Positions 8,080 to 15,360 of a DNA stretch of 64,000 nucleotides are shown here, piece by piece (the stretch's first letter is position 1; every line of letters begins with the position of its first letter). Source of the stretch: Pseudofrankia inefficax (lineage in GTDB: Bacteria; Actinomycetota; Actinomycetes; Frankiales; Frankiaceae); the NCBI RefSeq assembly GCF_000166135.1, contig NC_014666.1, positions 1,736,001 to 1,800,000 on the forward strand. The letters run 5' to 3'. The position numbers were made by a program, and so were the translations under genes. Below the pieces are notes generated by a model. That model saw only the letters and a list, made by a program, of their open reading frames with translations, searched no databases and was not told the origin of the DNA.

Positions 8080-8925
8080 TCAACGGATCGGCTCGTTGCC
8101 GAACACCGTCGTGCGCAGCAGTTCCCGCGACGAATTGGGGTCGTAGGGCGACGCGCGGTGCACCACACCGGTGTTGTCCCAGATGACGGTGTCTCCTACC
8201 GACCACGTGTGCCGATAGGTGAGCCCGGCCGCGGTCGTGTGGTCGATCAGGCGCCGCAGCAGTGCGTCACTCTCTTCGACGTCCATCCCGACGATGTGGC
8301 TGGCGTGGGCGCCGACGACCAGGGATCTGCGGCCGGTGCGATGCGTCCAGACCAGCGGATGGGTCGAGGTCGGCCGGCGCCGCCACCGCTCCAGCTGGTC
8401 CGGCGTCGGGTCGGGGTAGACCGCTCGCTGGGACGCCTCGAACGTGTGAACCACCCGGAGCGCGGCGAACCGCTCCTTGTCCGCGTCGCTGAGCGCCTCG
8501 TAGCCGGCGTAGGTGCTGGCGAACTCGGTCTCCCCGCCGGTCGCCGCCACCTGCTTGGCGGACAGGATCGTCGCCTTCTGCGGCGGTTCACCGTGCAGCG
8601 GCATGCAGCCGTCCATGTGCCAGGCGAACGTGCCCTTCAGATAGTCGGCCGAGGTGTTCTTCGACTTGTCCAGCGTCACCCGGTAGATGCCCCGCACCGG
8701 GTGGTGGCCGTACTCGAAGTCGATCTCGCCGAGACGGCGGCAGAACGCGACCTGGTTCTCCGGACCGAGGTCCAGGCCCCGGAAGACCAGGACGCCGAAC
8801 CGCTCCAGCGCGTCGAGGACCGCCGCCGCGGCGGCGTCGTCGTGCGCGAGCTGGTCGGCGTCGACGCCGCGTACCTCGGCGCCGACGGTCGCGGCCAGTG
8901 GCTCGCAGGTGAGGGTCGCGGTCAC
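8080..8925 (-). CDS. TauD/TfdA-family Fe(II)/2-oxoglutarate dioxygenase
   Basis: 281-residue protein with the facial triad H103-x-D105 (WHMDG) and distal H256, plus R267 for 2-oxoglutarate binding. The family hydroxylates substrates such as taurine, aryloxyacetates or alkyl sulfates; here the substrate is unknown. The GTG at 8925 overlaps the stop of the small partner gene as GTGA. It is the last gene of operon 2, and its stop abuts that of the TetR gene with no visible terminator. Its place matches that of the amidohydrolase in operon 1, so the cassettes share an oxygenase core with different downstream enzymes. Confidence 0.85.
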   Translation of the reverse strand: MTATLTCEPLAATVGAEVRGVDADQLAHDDAAAAAVLDALERFGVLVFRGLDLGPENQVAFCRRLGEIDFEYGHHPVRGIYRVTLDKSKNTSADYLKGTFAWHMDGCMPLHGEPPQKATILSAKQVAATGGETEFASTYAGYEALSDADKERFAALRVVHTFEASQRAVYPDPTPDQLERWRRRPTSTHPLVWTHRTGRRSLVVGAHASHIVGMDVEESDALLRRLIDHTTAAGLTYRHTWSVGDTVIWDNTGVVHRASPYDPNSSRELLRTTVFGNEPIR

Positions 8926-9257
8926 GGGGTGGGCTCCAGGTAGCGGTCGAAGTAGGCGGTTCCGCTGTCGATGACCCTGGGCTGGTGCCAGACCTCGACG
9001 GGCAGTGAAACCATGATCAGTGAGTAGGTCAGGTAGAGCAGGTTCAGCTGCTGGTCGGGCAGGTCGGCCAGCGGGAAGCCGTCGAGATAGGTCATGGCCT
9101 CGGCCACCCGCGGGTAGGCGGCGGCGTAGAACGCCTCCATCTCGGCCATCGGGCTGTTCACCCGGGTGGCATACCGGGCCGCCTCGGTCGCGAGGCTCCA
9201 TCTTTCGGCGAACGGTTCGAGATCGGCGAACTCGGCTGGCAGCAACGCGTCGCTCAC
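8922..9257 (-). CDS. Small unknown protein partnered with Rieske oxygenase (copy 2)
   Basis: 111-residue paralogue of the protein at 4101-4448. Shared blocks include EFADLEPFA, EMEAFYAA, LNLLYLTYS and WHQPRV.DSG, with the same C-terminal EPTP. No known domain is recognised. GTG at 9257 overlaps the Rieske stop as GTGA, and its own stop overlaps the TauD start the same way. Conservation of both sequence and coupling in two diverged cassettes argues for a functional link to the oxygenase rather than chance neighbourhood. Confidence 0.7.
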   Translation of the reverse strand: MSDALLPAEFADLEPFAERWSLATEAARYATRVNSPMAEMEAFYAAAYPRVAEAMTYLDGFPLADLPDQQLNLLYLTYSLIMVSLPVEVWHQPRVIDSGTAYFDRYLEPTP

Positions 9258-10540
9258 GCTCGGGCGTCCTTTCCGTCGCGCAGGTACGCCTCGACCCAGT
9301 CGCCGACCACCTTGTGGTGGTGGCGGACGGTGAGTTCCTGGTCGGACAGCGGGAACTTGTCGATCGCCCTGGATTCCAGGCCCATCTGCGTCCCGTCGAG
9401 AGTGGCGGCGTCCTGGAGGGCTGCCTCCTTGGAGACGACCGCGGTCACCTCATGGCGAATCCGCTCGCTCGCGGTCCGGGCCGGCGGGAAGTAGTAGGAC
9501 ATCTCCCAGTCGTGGGTGCCGACGGACGTCGGCCAGTACTGGTAGGTGAGATACCAGCCGCGCTCGTAGACCAGGATCACGAAGTTCGGGAAGATCTGGA
9601 AGTTCGAGATCGACCACGGCTGCAGGTTGCCCGGGTTGAGGCCGGGCGGCAGGTTCGCGGGGTCGAGCTCGGGAATGTCCGGCCGGTCCCAGGGGCCCAT
9701 CAGGCCGGACCGGGTCGCGTGCTCGATCGGGTACATCTGGTCAGGCGGCGTGAGGTGGCGCGGCACGCCCTTCCAGCCGCCCGTGCTGACCAGCCGGTGC
9801 GGCCCGTCGATCTGGAAATGCGGGATCTTGTAGCCGCTCTCGAAGCTGCGCAGCGACGGGACCTGCTGCTGTGCATGCAGCACCGACGCGTGGTAGTACT
9901 CCTGAAAGGCGTCCAGGAAGATCTTCCAGTTGCTGGAGATCTCCGACTTGAACGCATACCGCTCGCCGCACAGGTGAAACGGGTAGCCCTCCAGGCCGAG
10001 CACCATCGGCCCGAGGAAGTCACGCAGCGACTGGCTCGGCCGCTCCGCCAGGTTGACGAAGACGAAGCCCTCCCAGACCTCGCAGTGCACCGACACCAAC
10101 GGGAAGTCGGCCTTGTCGAAGTCGAAGAACTCCTCCTCCTGCAGGACGAACTTCAGGGCCCCGTCCACGCCGTAGCGCCAGCCGTGGTACTTGCACATGA
10201 ACTGCCGGCACACCCCGCTGGACTCGGTCCGTGGCGTGTGGTCCCAGACCAGCTTGTTACCGCGGTGGCGGCACACGTTGTGGAAGGCGTGGATCTCGCC
10301 GGCCAGATCCCGGGTGACGAGCAGCGAGGTCTTCGCGACCGCGAGCTCCTTGGTGAAATAGCTGCCCTTGCGGGGCAGCTGCTCGACCCGGCCCACGTTC
10401 AGCCAGGCCCGGCGGAAGATGGCCTCGCGTTCGAGCTCGTAGAACTCGGGCGAGATCGAGTCCTCGTAGGACACCAGACCGGTGCCCAGGTCCGGGTAGC
10501 GCTGCGTCCACTTGGCCGGCGGCGTGGCGAGTTGCGCCAT
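9254..10540 (-). CDS. Rieske non-heme iron oxygenase alpha subunit (copy 2)
   Basis: 428-residue oxygenase. Rieske ligands C90/H92 and C116/H119 (CKYHGW), iron-site H217/H222 (EYYHASVLH) and bridging D210 are all present. It is similar to copy 1 along the whole length (for example GLVSYEDSISPEF and RAWLNVGRVEQLPR). ATG at 10540 is chosen over the one at 10546 because GGAGGG directly abuts the upstream ATG and gives proper spacing only for the second. First gene of operon 2; the divergent ALDH starts at 10680. No electron-transfer partner is adjacent. Confidence 0.88.
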   Translation of the reverse strand: MAQLATPPAKWTQRYPDLGTGLVSYEDSISPEFYELEREAIFRRAWLNVGRVEQLPRKGSYFTKELAVAKTSLLVTRDLAGEIHAFHNVCRHRGNKLVWDHTPRTESSGVCRQFMCKYHGWRYGVDGALKFVLQEEEFFDFDKADFPLVSVHCEVWEGFVFVNLAERPSQSLRDFLGPMVLGLEGYPFHLCGERYAFKSEISSNWKIFLDAFQEYYHASVLHAQQQVPSLRSFESGYKIPHFQIDGPHRLVSTGGWKGVPRHLTPPDQMYPIEHATRSGLMGPWDRPDIPELDPANLPPGLNPGNLQPWSISNFQIFPNFVILVYERGWYLTYQYWPTSVGTHDWEMSYYFPPARTASERIRHEVTAVVSKEAALQDAATLDGTQMGLESRAIDKFPLSDQELTVRHHHKVVGDWVEAYLRDGKDARA

Positions 10541-10583
10541 GGCCATCCCTCCGTCGAGGTCACGCCTCGATCCCGATCGAGGC

Positions 10584-10629
10584 GTTCTTCAGCTGACTAA
10601 CAGCTTGTTCCCCAAGTGACTAACATGGC
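10584..10629. promoter_or_regulatory. Shared operator-like element, copy 2 (GACTAACA repeats)
   Basis: A 46-bp element between the second Rieske gene and the ALDH. It matches the element at 7332-7375: GTTCTTCA, GACTAACA (10595-10602), a TTGTTC block, GACTAACA (10618-10625) and ATGGC. Repeat spacing is 23 bp instead of 21. The first repeat forms AACA-GCT-TGTT, a dyad. It likely regulates both divergent genes through the TetR at 7459. Confidence 0.6.
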
Positions 10630-10679
10630 CGTCGCGGCCGGCGCAAGGCCCGGCCGCCGGGTCCAGGCCAGGAGCGCCC

Positions 10680-12128
10680 ATGAAGGAGCACGGCACGCTG
10701 TTCATCGGAGGCCGGTGGGTCGCCCCCCGCGCCGAGCGGACCATCGAGGTGATCTCTCCGCACACCGAGCAGCCGATCGCCCGCGTCGCGGCCGCCGGGC
10801 CGCCGGACGTCGACGACGCCGTCTCGGCCGCGCGCCACGCCTTCGACGAGGGGCCCTGGCCGCGTCTCGACCCGGCCGAGCGGATCGAGGCGGTCCGCCG
10901 CCTGGCCGACCTCTACGGCACCCGCCGCGACGAGCTGGCCGAGCTGATCACCGACCAGCTCGGCGCGCCGATCTCCTTCGCCCGGCGAGCCCAGGTCGCG
11001 CTGCCGTGGTCGATGATGAACGCGCTGACCGACCTCGCGCGCACCTATCCCTGGCAGGAGAACCGGCCCGGTGTCTACGGCCAGGACATCCTGCTGCGCA
11101 AAGAGCCCGTCGGGGTCGTCGCCGCGGTGATCCCGTGGAACATGCCGCAGTTCCTGACCGTCACCAAAGTCGTTCCGGCATTGCTCGCGGGCTGCACGGT
11201 CGTCCTGAAGCCGGCGCCCGAATCGCCGTTGGACGCCCTTTTCCTCGCGGGCCTCGTCGAGGAGGCCGGGCTTCCGCCCGGCGTCGTGAACGTGATCCCG
11301 GCGGACCGGGACACCAGCGCCCACCTCGTCGCCCATCGGGGCCTCGACAAGGTCTCCTTCACCGGCTCTACCGCCGCCGGCCGGCAGGTCGCGGGAGCCT
11401 GCGCGCAGAACCTCACCAAGGTCAGTCTGGAGCTGGGCGGGAAATCGGCGGCCATCGCGCTCGACGACGCCGACCCGTCGGCCGTGGCGAGCGCCGTGCG
11501 CCTTTCCGGGCTGGGAATGGCCGGCCAGATCTGCAACGCCCTCACCCGCGTCGTCGTCCCGGCCAATCGCGCCGACGACTACGCGCAGGCCCTCGCCGCG
11601 ACGATGTCGGCGCTCAACGTCGGCGACCCCACCGATCCGGCGACCGAGATGGGCCCGCTGGTGGCCCGGCGCCAACAGGAACGCGTGCGGCATTACATCG
11701 ACACCGGCGTGCGCGAAGGGGCCACGCTCGTCACCGGGGGCAGCGACCTGCCCGCCGGTGTCGAACGAGGCTGGTATGTCCGCCCGACCGTGCTCGGCGC
11801 GGTGCATCCGTCGATGACCGTCGCCCGTGAGGAGATCTTCGGGCCGGTCATCGTCGTGATTCCCTACCGCGACGACGAGGAGGCCATTCGCATCGCGAAC
11901 GACAGCGCCTACGGGCTGGCGGGCTCCGTGTTCACCACCGACAAGGCGCGCGGGCTTGACGTCGCCAGCAAGGTCCGTACCGGGACGTTCGGTATCAACC
12001 AGGGATACTCGATGGACCCCGCGGCGCCCTTCGGCGGCGTCAAGGCCAGTGGCTACGGCCGAGAGCTCGGCCGCGAGGGCCTGGAGGCCTACCTGGACGT
12101 CAAGTCCATCTCCGTCGGCCCGATCTGA
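10680..12128 (+). CDS. NAD(P)-dependent aldehyde dehydrogenase
   Basis: 482-residue ALDH-superfamily enzyme. The general-base segment ELGGKSAAI and the catalytic Cys in GMAGQICNALTRV are present, as is the cofactor motif FTGSTAAGR. It oxidises an aldehyde to the acid with NAD(P)+ in the cytoplasm. ATG at 10680 follows a GGAG. It diverges from operon 2 and shares its operator-like element, so it probably acts on an aldehyde from the oxygenase pathway. A second, less similar ALDH lies at 27097-28545. Confidence 0.85.
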   Translation: MKEHGTLFIGGRWVAPRAERTIEVISPHTEQPIARVAAAGPPDVDDAVSAARHAFDEGPWPRLDPAERIEAVRRLADLYGTRRDELAELITDQLGAPISFARRAQVALPWSMMNALTDLARTYPWQENRPGVYGQDILLRKEPVGVVAAVIPWNMPQFLTVTKVVPALLAGCTVVLKPAPESPLDALFLAGLVEEAGLPPGVVNVIPADRDTSAHLVAHRGLDKVSFTGSTAAGRQVAGACAQNLTKVSLELGGKSAAIALDDADPSAVASAVRLSGLGMAGQICNALTRVVVPANRADDYAQALAATMSALNVGDPTDPATEMGPLVARRQQERVRHYIDTGVREGATLVTGGSDLPAGVERGWYVRPTVLGAVHPSMTVAREEIFGPVIVVIPYRDDEEAIRIANDSAYGLAGSVFTTDKARGLDVASKVRTGTFGINQGYSMDPAAPFGGVKASGYGRELGREGLEAYLDVKSISVGPI

Positions 12129-12184
12129 CAGGTCGTGGCCGTCCACCCGTCGCTGGGCGATCGCCCACCTGCCTCCAGGTCGCC

Positions 12185-12367
12185 GATTCGCATACCCAGT
12201 CGGTGATCTTCGGTCGGTCTGGCGACGGCTGGCGCTCCTGATCGCGAACCGCGTATGGATAAATGAGGCAAAACGGGCTCGAACCAGCGATCCGCATACC
12301 CAGTTGGCGATCATGGGAGGCGCTCGGGCGATGACGGGGCCGTGATCGTCAACTGGGTATGGAAATC
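12185..12367. repeat. Cluster of 24-bp palindrome-forming repeats
   Basis: Four related units sit in the 328-bp gap between the ALDH and a methyltransferase. Forward units are at 12185-12208 and 12289-12312; the core is CGCATACCCAGTYGGYGATC. An inverted unit is at 12344-12367, and a weaker inverted unit begins near 12240 (GATCGCGAACCGCGTATGG). Orientation alternates, so neighbouring units could form two long hairpins. No coding potential is apparent. This resembles a REP/BIME-like or MITE-like element, and may also act as terminator for one or both flanking convergent genes. Confidence 0.6.
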
Positions 12368-12456
12368 GGCGGCGGGGCCGCGCCTGAACCGACACGTTGG
12401 CGTGCTCGGCTCGCCAACGCGTGCTGCCCTGGAGCCGATGTGCCTGTCGGTCCGGC

Positions 12457-13125
12457 TCAGATCGCGTGCGGCGGTCCGTCGAAGCTGGGTTTGCTGAAAA
12501 GGAGGAAGGCCCGCAGGAAGCGCTCGCTCTCGGTCGGGACGCGGGTCAGGAGGGCGGTCTCGGTGAAGCCGGCGTCGCGCAGCAGGGCGGCGGCGGTCGC
12601 GGTGGGCCAGCGGTAGGCCGTGGCGACCTTGTGGTCGAACGACTGGGGTGGGCCGTCGGGCTGATCGGTGGTCTGGAAGGCCACCAGCAGCTGGCCGCCG
12701 GGGGCCAGGAGCCGGTGGAACTCGGCGAGGAAGCCGGGCAGGTCGGCGGGCGGGGTGTGGATGATCGAGAACCAGGCGACGATGCCGCCGAGCGTCCCGT
12801 CGGCCCGGCCCAGGCCGGTCATGGTCCCGACGTCGAAGCTGAGGTCCGGACGCTCGCGACGGGCGATGGCGATCATCGCGGGGGAGAGGTCGACACCGAA
12901 CGTGTCGAGGCCGAGGTCGCTCAGGAAGGCCGTCAGACGACCGGGCCCGCAGCCGAGGTCCGCCACCGGTCCGGGCGGGCCGGTGCGGACGAGCTCGGCG
13001 AAGGCGGTCAGCAGCCCGCGCTCCAGGGGCCCGGCGGCCAGCGAGTCGGCGAACAGCGCCGCGTACTCGTCGGCGACGGCGTCGTAGGCGGCACGGGTCG
13101 CGCCGAGGTACGCGGACTGGGTCAT
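12457..13125 (-). CDS. Class I SAM-dependent methyltransferase
   Basis: 222-residue methyltransferase with motif I DLGCGPGRL and the following FGVDLSPAMIAIAR acidic loop, typical of the Methyltransf_11/25 group. The substrate cannot be inferred. ATG at 13125 gives the complete N-terminal helix (TRAAYDAVADEYAALFADS) seen in relatives. It lies about 90 bp downstream of the tyrosine phosphatase on the same strand, so the two may be cotranscribed. Confidence 0.8.
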   Translation of the reverse strand: MTQSAYLGATRAAYDAVADEYAALFADSLAAGPLERGLLTAFAELVRTGPPGPVADLGCGPGRLTAFLSDLGLDTFGVDLSPAMIAIARRERPDLSFDVGTMTGLGRADGTLGGIVAWFSIIHTPPADLPGFLAEFHRLLAPGGQLLVAFQTTDQPDGPPQSFDHKVATAYRWPTATAAALLRDAGFTETALLTRVPTESERFLRAFLLFSKPSFDGPPHAI

Positions 13126-13216
13126 GACCGACAACGTAGTGATCCGCCGCGAAGGCGCTGAGACGCGGTTGGTGTGTTCTCCGGGCGCGAGCCGGCAGGC
13201 TTTGCGGCGATCGCGG

Positions 13217-13990
13217 TCAGTTCGGCTCGATGAGCAGCTCGCGCCAGCGGGCGATCTGGTCCCGCGTCGCGCCGTTGGCGATGAGGTAGCCCGCCGGGCC
13301 GCCCGGCGCGGCCTCGACGAGGTCCAGGACGCCGGCGATGGCCCGCGGCTCGACCACGGGCGGCGCGTCGGGAAGCTTGCTCGCGGCGATCCGCGCGCGG
13401 AGATGGCTGTACTCGGGCTTGCGGGCGAGCGTCTCCCGGATGATCTGAATGCGTTCCGCGGTGGCGAGGTAGTCGGCGATGATCGCGTCCCGCTCGACCC
13501 CGGCGACGGCCAGCAGGACGGCGACGGTGACACCGGTGCGGTCCTTGCCCGCCGCGCAGTGCACGAGGGCCGGGATGCGCGGGCCTGACACGAGGAACTC
13601 CAGGATGCGGGCCAGGCCGGGACCGGCCGGCTCCAGCATCCGCGCGTAGAGCCCGGCGTAGTCACGGCCGTCCTGGGCGTTGATGACCGCCGGGTCTGTG
13701 AGCCCGGTGAGGTCCAGGAGCGGTTCGTGCAGCCAGCTGACGCCGTGGCGCGGCAGCCACTCGGCGGCTCTCGGGTTCTCGAAGGGCGCGCGCAGGTCCA
13801 CGATGGCGCGCAGCCCGACCTCCTCGCCCAGCAACGCGATGTCCTCGCCGGTGAGGCTGTCGAGGTTGTCGCCGCGCAGCAGCACCCGCGGCCGGACGGT
13901 GCCTCCGGCGGCGGGCAGGCCGCCGAGATCGCGCACGTTGTAGGCGCCGGCGAGCTCGATCCAGTGGGGCACATGGTGGGCGGTCGTCAT
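13217..13990 (-). CDS. Tyrosine/dual-specificity protein phosphatase (Y_phosphatase3 type)
   Basis: 257-residue phosphatase with P-loop HCAAGKDRTG (nucleophile C145 and the terminal Arg) and the N-terminal NVRDLGG motif that marks the MptpB-like Y_phosphatase3 group. Members dephosphorylate phosphotyrosine and sometimes phosphoserine or phosphoinositides. No signal peptide is evident, so a cytoplasmic place is likely. ATG at 13990 puts NVRDLGG at about residue 18, normal for the family. A strong terminator hairpin lies upstream at 14106-14145. Confidence 0.82.
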   Translation of the reverse strand: MTTAHHVPHWIELAGAYNVRDLGGLPAAGGTVRPRVLLRGDNLDSLTGEDIALLGEEVGLRAIVDLRAPFENPRAAEWLPRHGVSWLHEPLLDLTGLTDPAVINAQDGRDYAGLYARMLEPAGPGLARILEFLVSGPRIPALVHCAAGKDRTGVTVAVLLAVAGVERDAIIADYLATAERIQIIRETLARKPEYSHLRARIAASKLPDAPPVVEPRAIAGVLDLVEAAPGGPAGYLIANGATRDQIARWRELLIEPN

Positions 13991-14105
13991 GCCGCGACCG
14001 TAGAACCGGACAGTGAAGCGCGGGTGAACAGGTGCTTGTCGCGCCGGCTCCGCCGCCCGAACTCGCGCCCGCCCGCGCGGGTGGTGGGGGCCGGGCCTGG
14101 ACGCG

Positions 14106-14145
14106 CGACGGCCGGCCGGGTACGGGGGTACCCGGCCGGCCGTCG
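14106..14145 (-). terminator. Long perfect GC hairpin, probable terminator
   Basis: Bases 14106-14123 pair perfectly with 14128-14145 around a GGGG loop, an 18-bp uninterrupted stem with core GGCCGGCCGGGTAC. There is no T tract, as is common for actinobacterial terminators. It lies 68 bp beyond the stop of the coiled-coil gene and upstream of the phosphatase, so it most likely ends the former's transcript. Confidence 0.65.
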
Positions 14146-14212
14146 AACCCGCCGCCACGCGGCAGGGGCGGACCTCACCCTGTCGAGGACGGCGAGGTCA
14201 CAGGCGGTGCGG

Positions 14213-15025
14213 TCAGATGGTCGGGCGTCGCGAGGAGTCGACGCCGGGCATCTGGTCCATCCGTCCGGCGATGACGTCGGAAGCGGCCTCCAGGTTCGTG
14301 GCCGGCGGGAGGTTGGTGCCGGCCGTCGTCCCGGTGCCGGTGGTCGTCGGCGGCGTCAGGGGCGTCGGGTCCTCGTCGTGACCGAGGCTCGTCTCGCCCC
14401 GCTGGCCGGAGCCGGGCAGGTACTTGCGGGCCGCGATGGTCGCCGCCGCCCCGCCGCCGAGCAGCAGCATCGTGACCATGCCGCGCCGGCGCCGCCGGTG
14501 CACCCGGGCCAGCTTCCGCTCGGCCTTCCCGAGCCGGTTCTCCAGCACGAGCTGCGCCTTGTCCGCCGCCTCCCGGGCCTTGCGCTCGGCCCGGATGGCC
14601 TTGCCGGACCGGGCCTTCTCGACCCGCAGCTCGGTCGCGCCGCGGGCGCGCTCGGCGGACAGCTCCGCCGCGCCGCGGGCCTTCTCGATCTTCCGCGCGG
14701 TGCGGCCCGAGACGGTCGCGGCCCTGGTCGCGGTCCTGACAGCCGTCCTGGCCGGGACCTTCGTCGCGTTGGTCGCCCGCCGGCTGACCGAGTCGATGCC
14801 GGAGCTCGACGTGTCCGCCACCTTGCTGGCCAGGGCGCTGCCGGCGTCCCGGGTGGCGGAAGCGGCGGTGTGCCCCGCCCGGGCCACGCCGTGACCGGCC
14901 TTGGCCGTGGCGTCGGCGACGGCGTGTCCGGCCCGGTCGGCGGCCGCGCGGGCCGCGTCGGGAAGCTCACTGACCGGGACGGCCTCGGTGACGTGTGAGA
15001 GCCGGTCCTTGATCGTGTTACTCAT
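14213..15025 (-). CDS. Alanine/arginine-rich coiled-coil membrane protein
   Basis: 270-residue protein of unknown function. Residues roughly 20-170 are Ala/Arg/Lys/Glu-rich with heptad-like repeats (for example EKARGAAELSAERARG), suggesting a long coiled coil or histone-like basic rod. A single hydrophobic segment follows an Arg cluster (RRRRRGMVTMLLLGGGAAAT), then a Pro/Thr-rich tail. ATG at 15025 follows GGAAGGGAG. The basic rod plus membrane anchor could link nucleoid or septum to the membrane, but this is speculation. Confidence 0.6.
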   Translation of the reverse strand: MSNTIKDRLSHVTEAVPVSELPDAARAAADRAGHAVADATAKAGHGVARAGHTAASATRDAGSALASKVADTSSSGIDSVSRRATNATKVPARTAVRTATRAATVSGRTARKIEKARGAAELSAERARGATELRVEKARSGKAIRAERKAREAADKAQLVLENRLGKAERKLARVHRRRRRGMVTMLLLGGGAAATIAARKYLPGSGQRGETSLGHDEDPTPLTPPTTTGTGTTAGTNLPPATNLEAASDVIAGRMDQMPGVDSSRRPTI

Positions 15026-15360
15026 CGGTCTCCCTTCCTTGCATGCCCCGGGTGGGTGGGGCGGTGCGGGGTCGGGGCGGGTGGCCCGCCACCGGCTCTC
15101 CAAGATCTGACGACCTTGCCGTACCCCCGGTCGGGCCCAACCAACATTTCCACCCTCCGTGACATGACTGTCACCCCAAAGTCGGGTCGCGCGGCCCGCT
15201 CGGGCACGGTGCTCCAGGCGGTCCCGAAGCGCTCCCAAGGACCGCGAACCGCCCATGACCGCGGCCGGGCCCTACGACATCCATGCCCGCACCCCATGGC
15301 TCGCAACGGCGTGGCCGCCTCGAGCCGAACAGGCCGCGCTCTACGCGATGAGGAGGCCGC
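15026..15360. other. Intergenic region, no gene seen
   Basis: About 335 bp between two minus-strand genes. Open frames here have implausible composition and no ribosome binding sites. The left part must hold the promoter of the coiled-coil gene; no clear -35/-10 pair or strong hairpin was recognised. Confidence 0.5.

Noticed and set aside
12265-12300. tRNA-like 3' end (GGTTCGAGCCC on the minus strand)
   Set aside because: The T-stem does not pair properly and no anticodon or D arm lies at the right distance; the sequence belongs to the palindromic repeat cluster.
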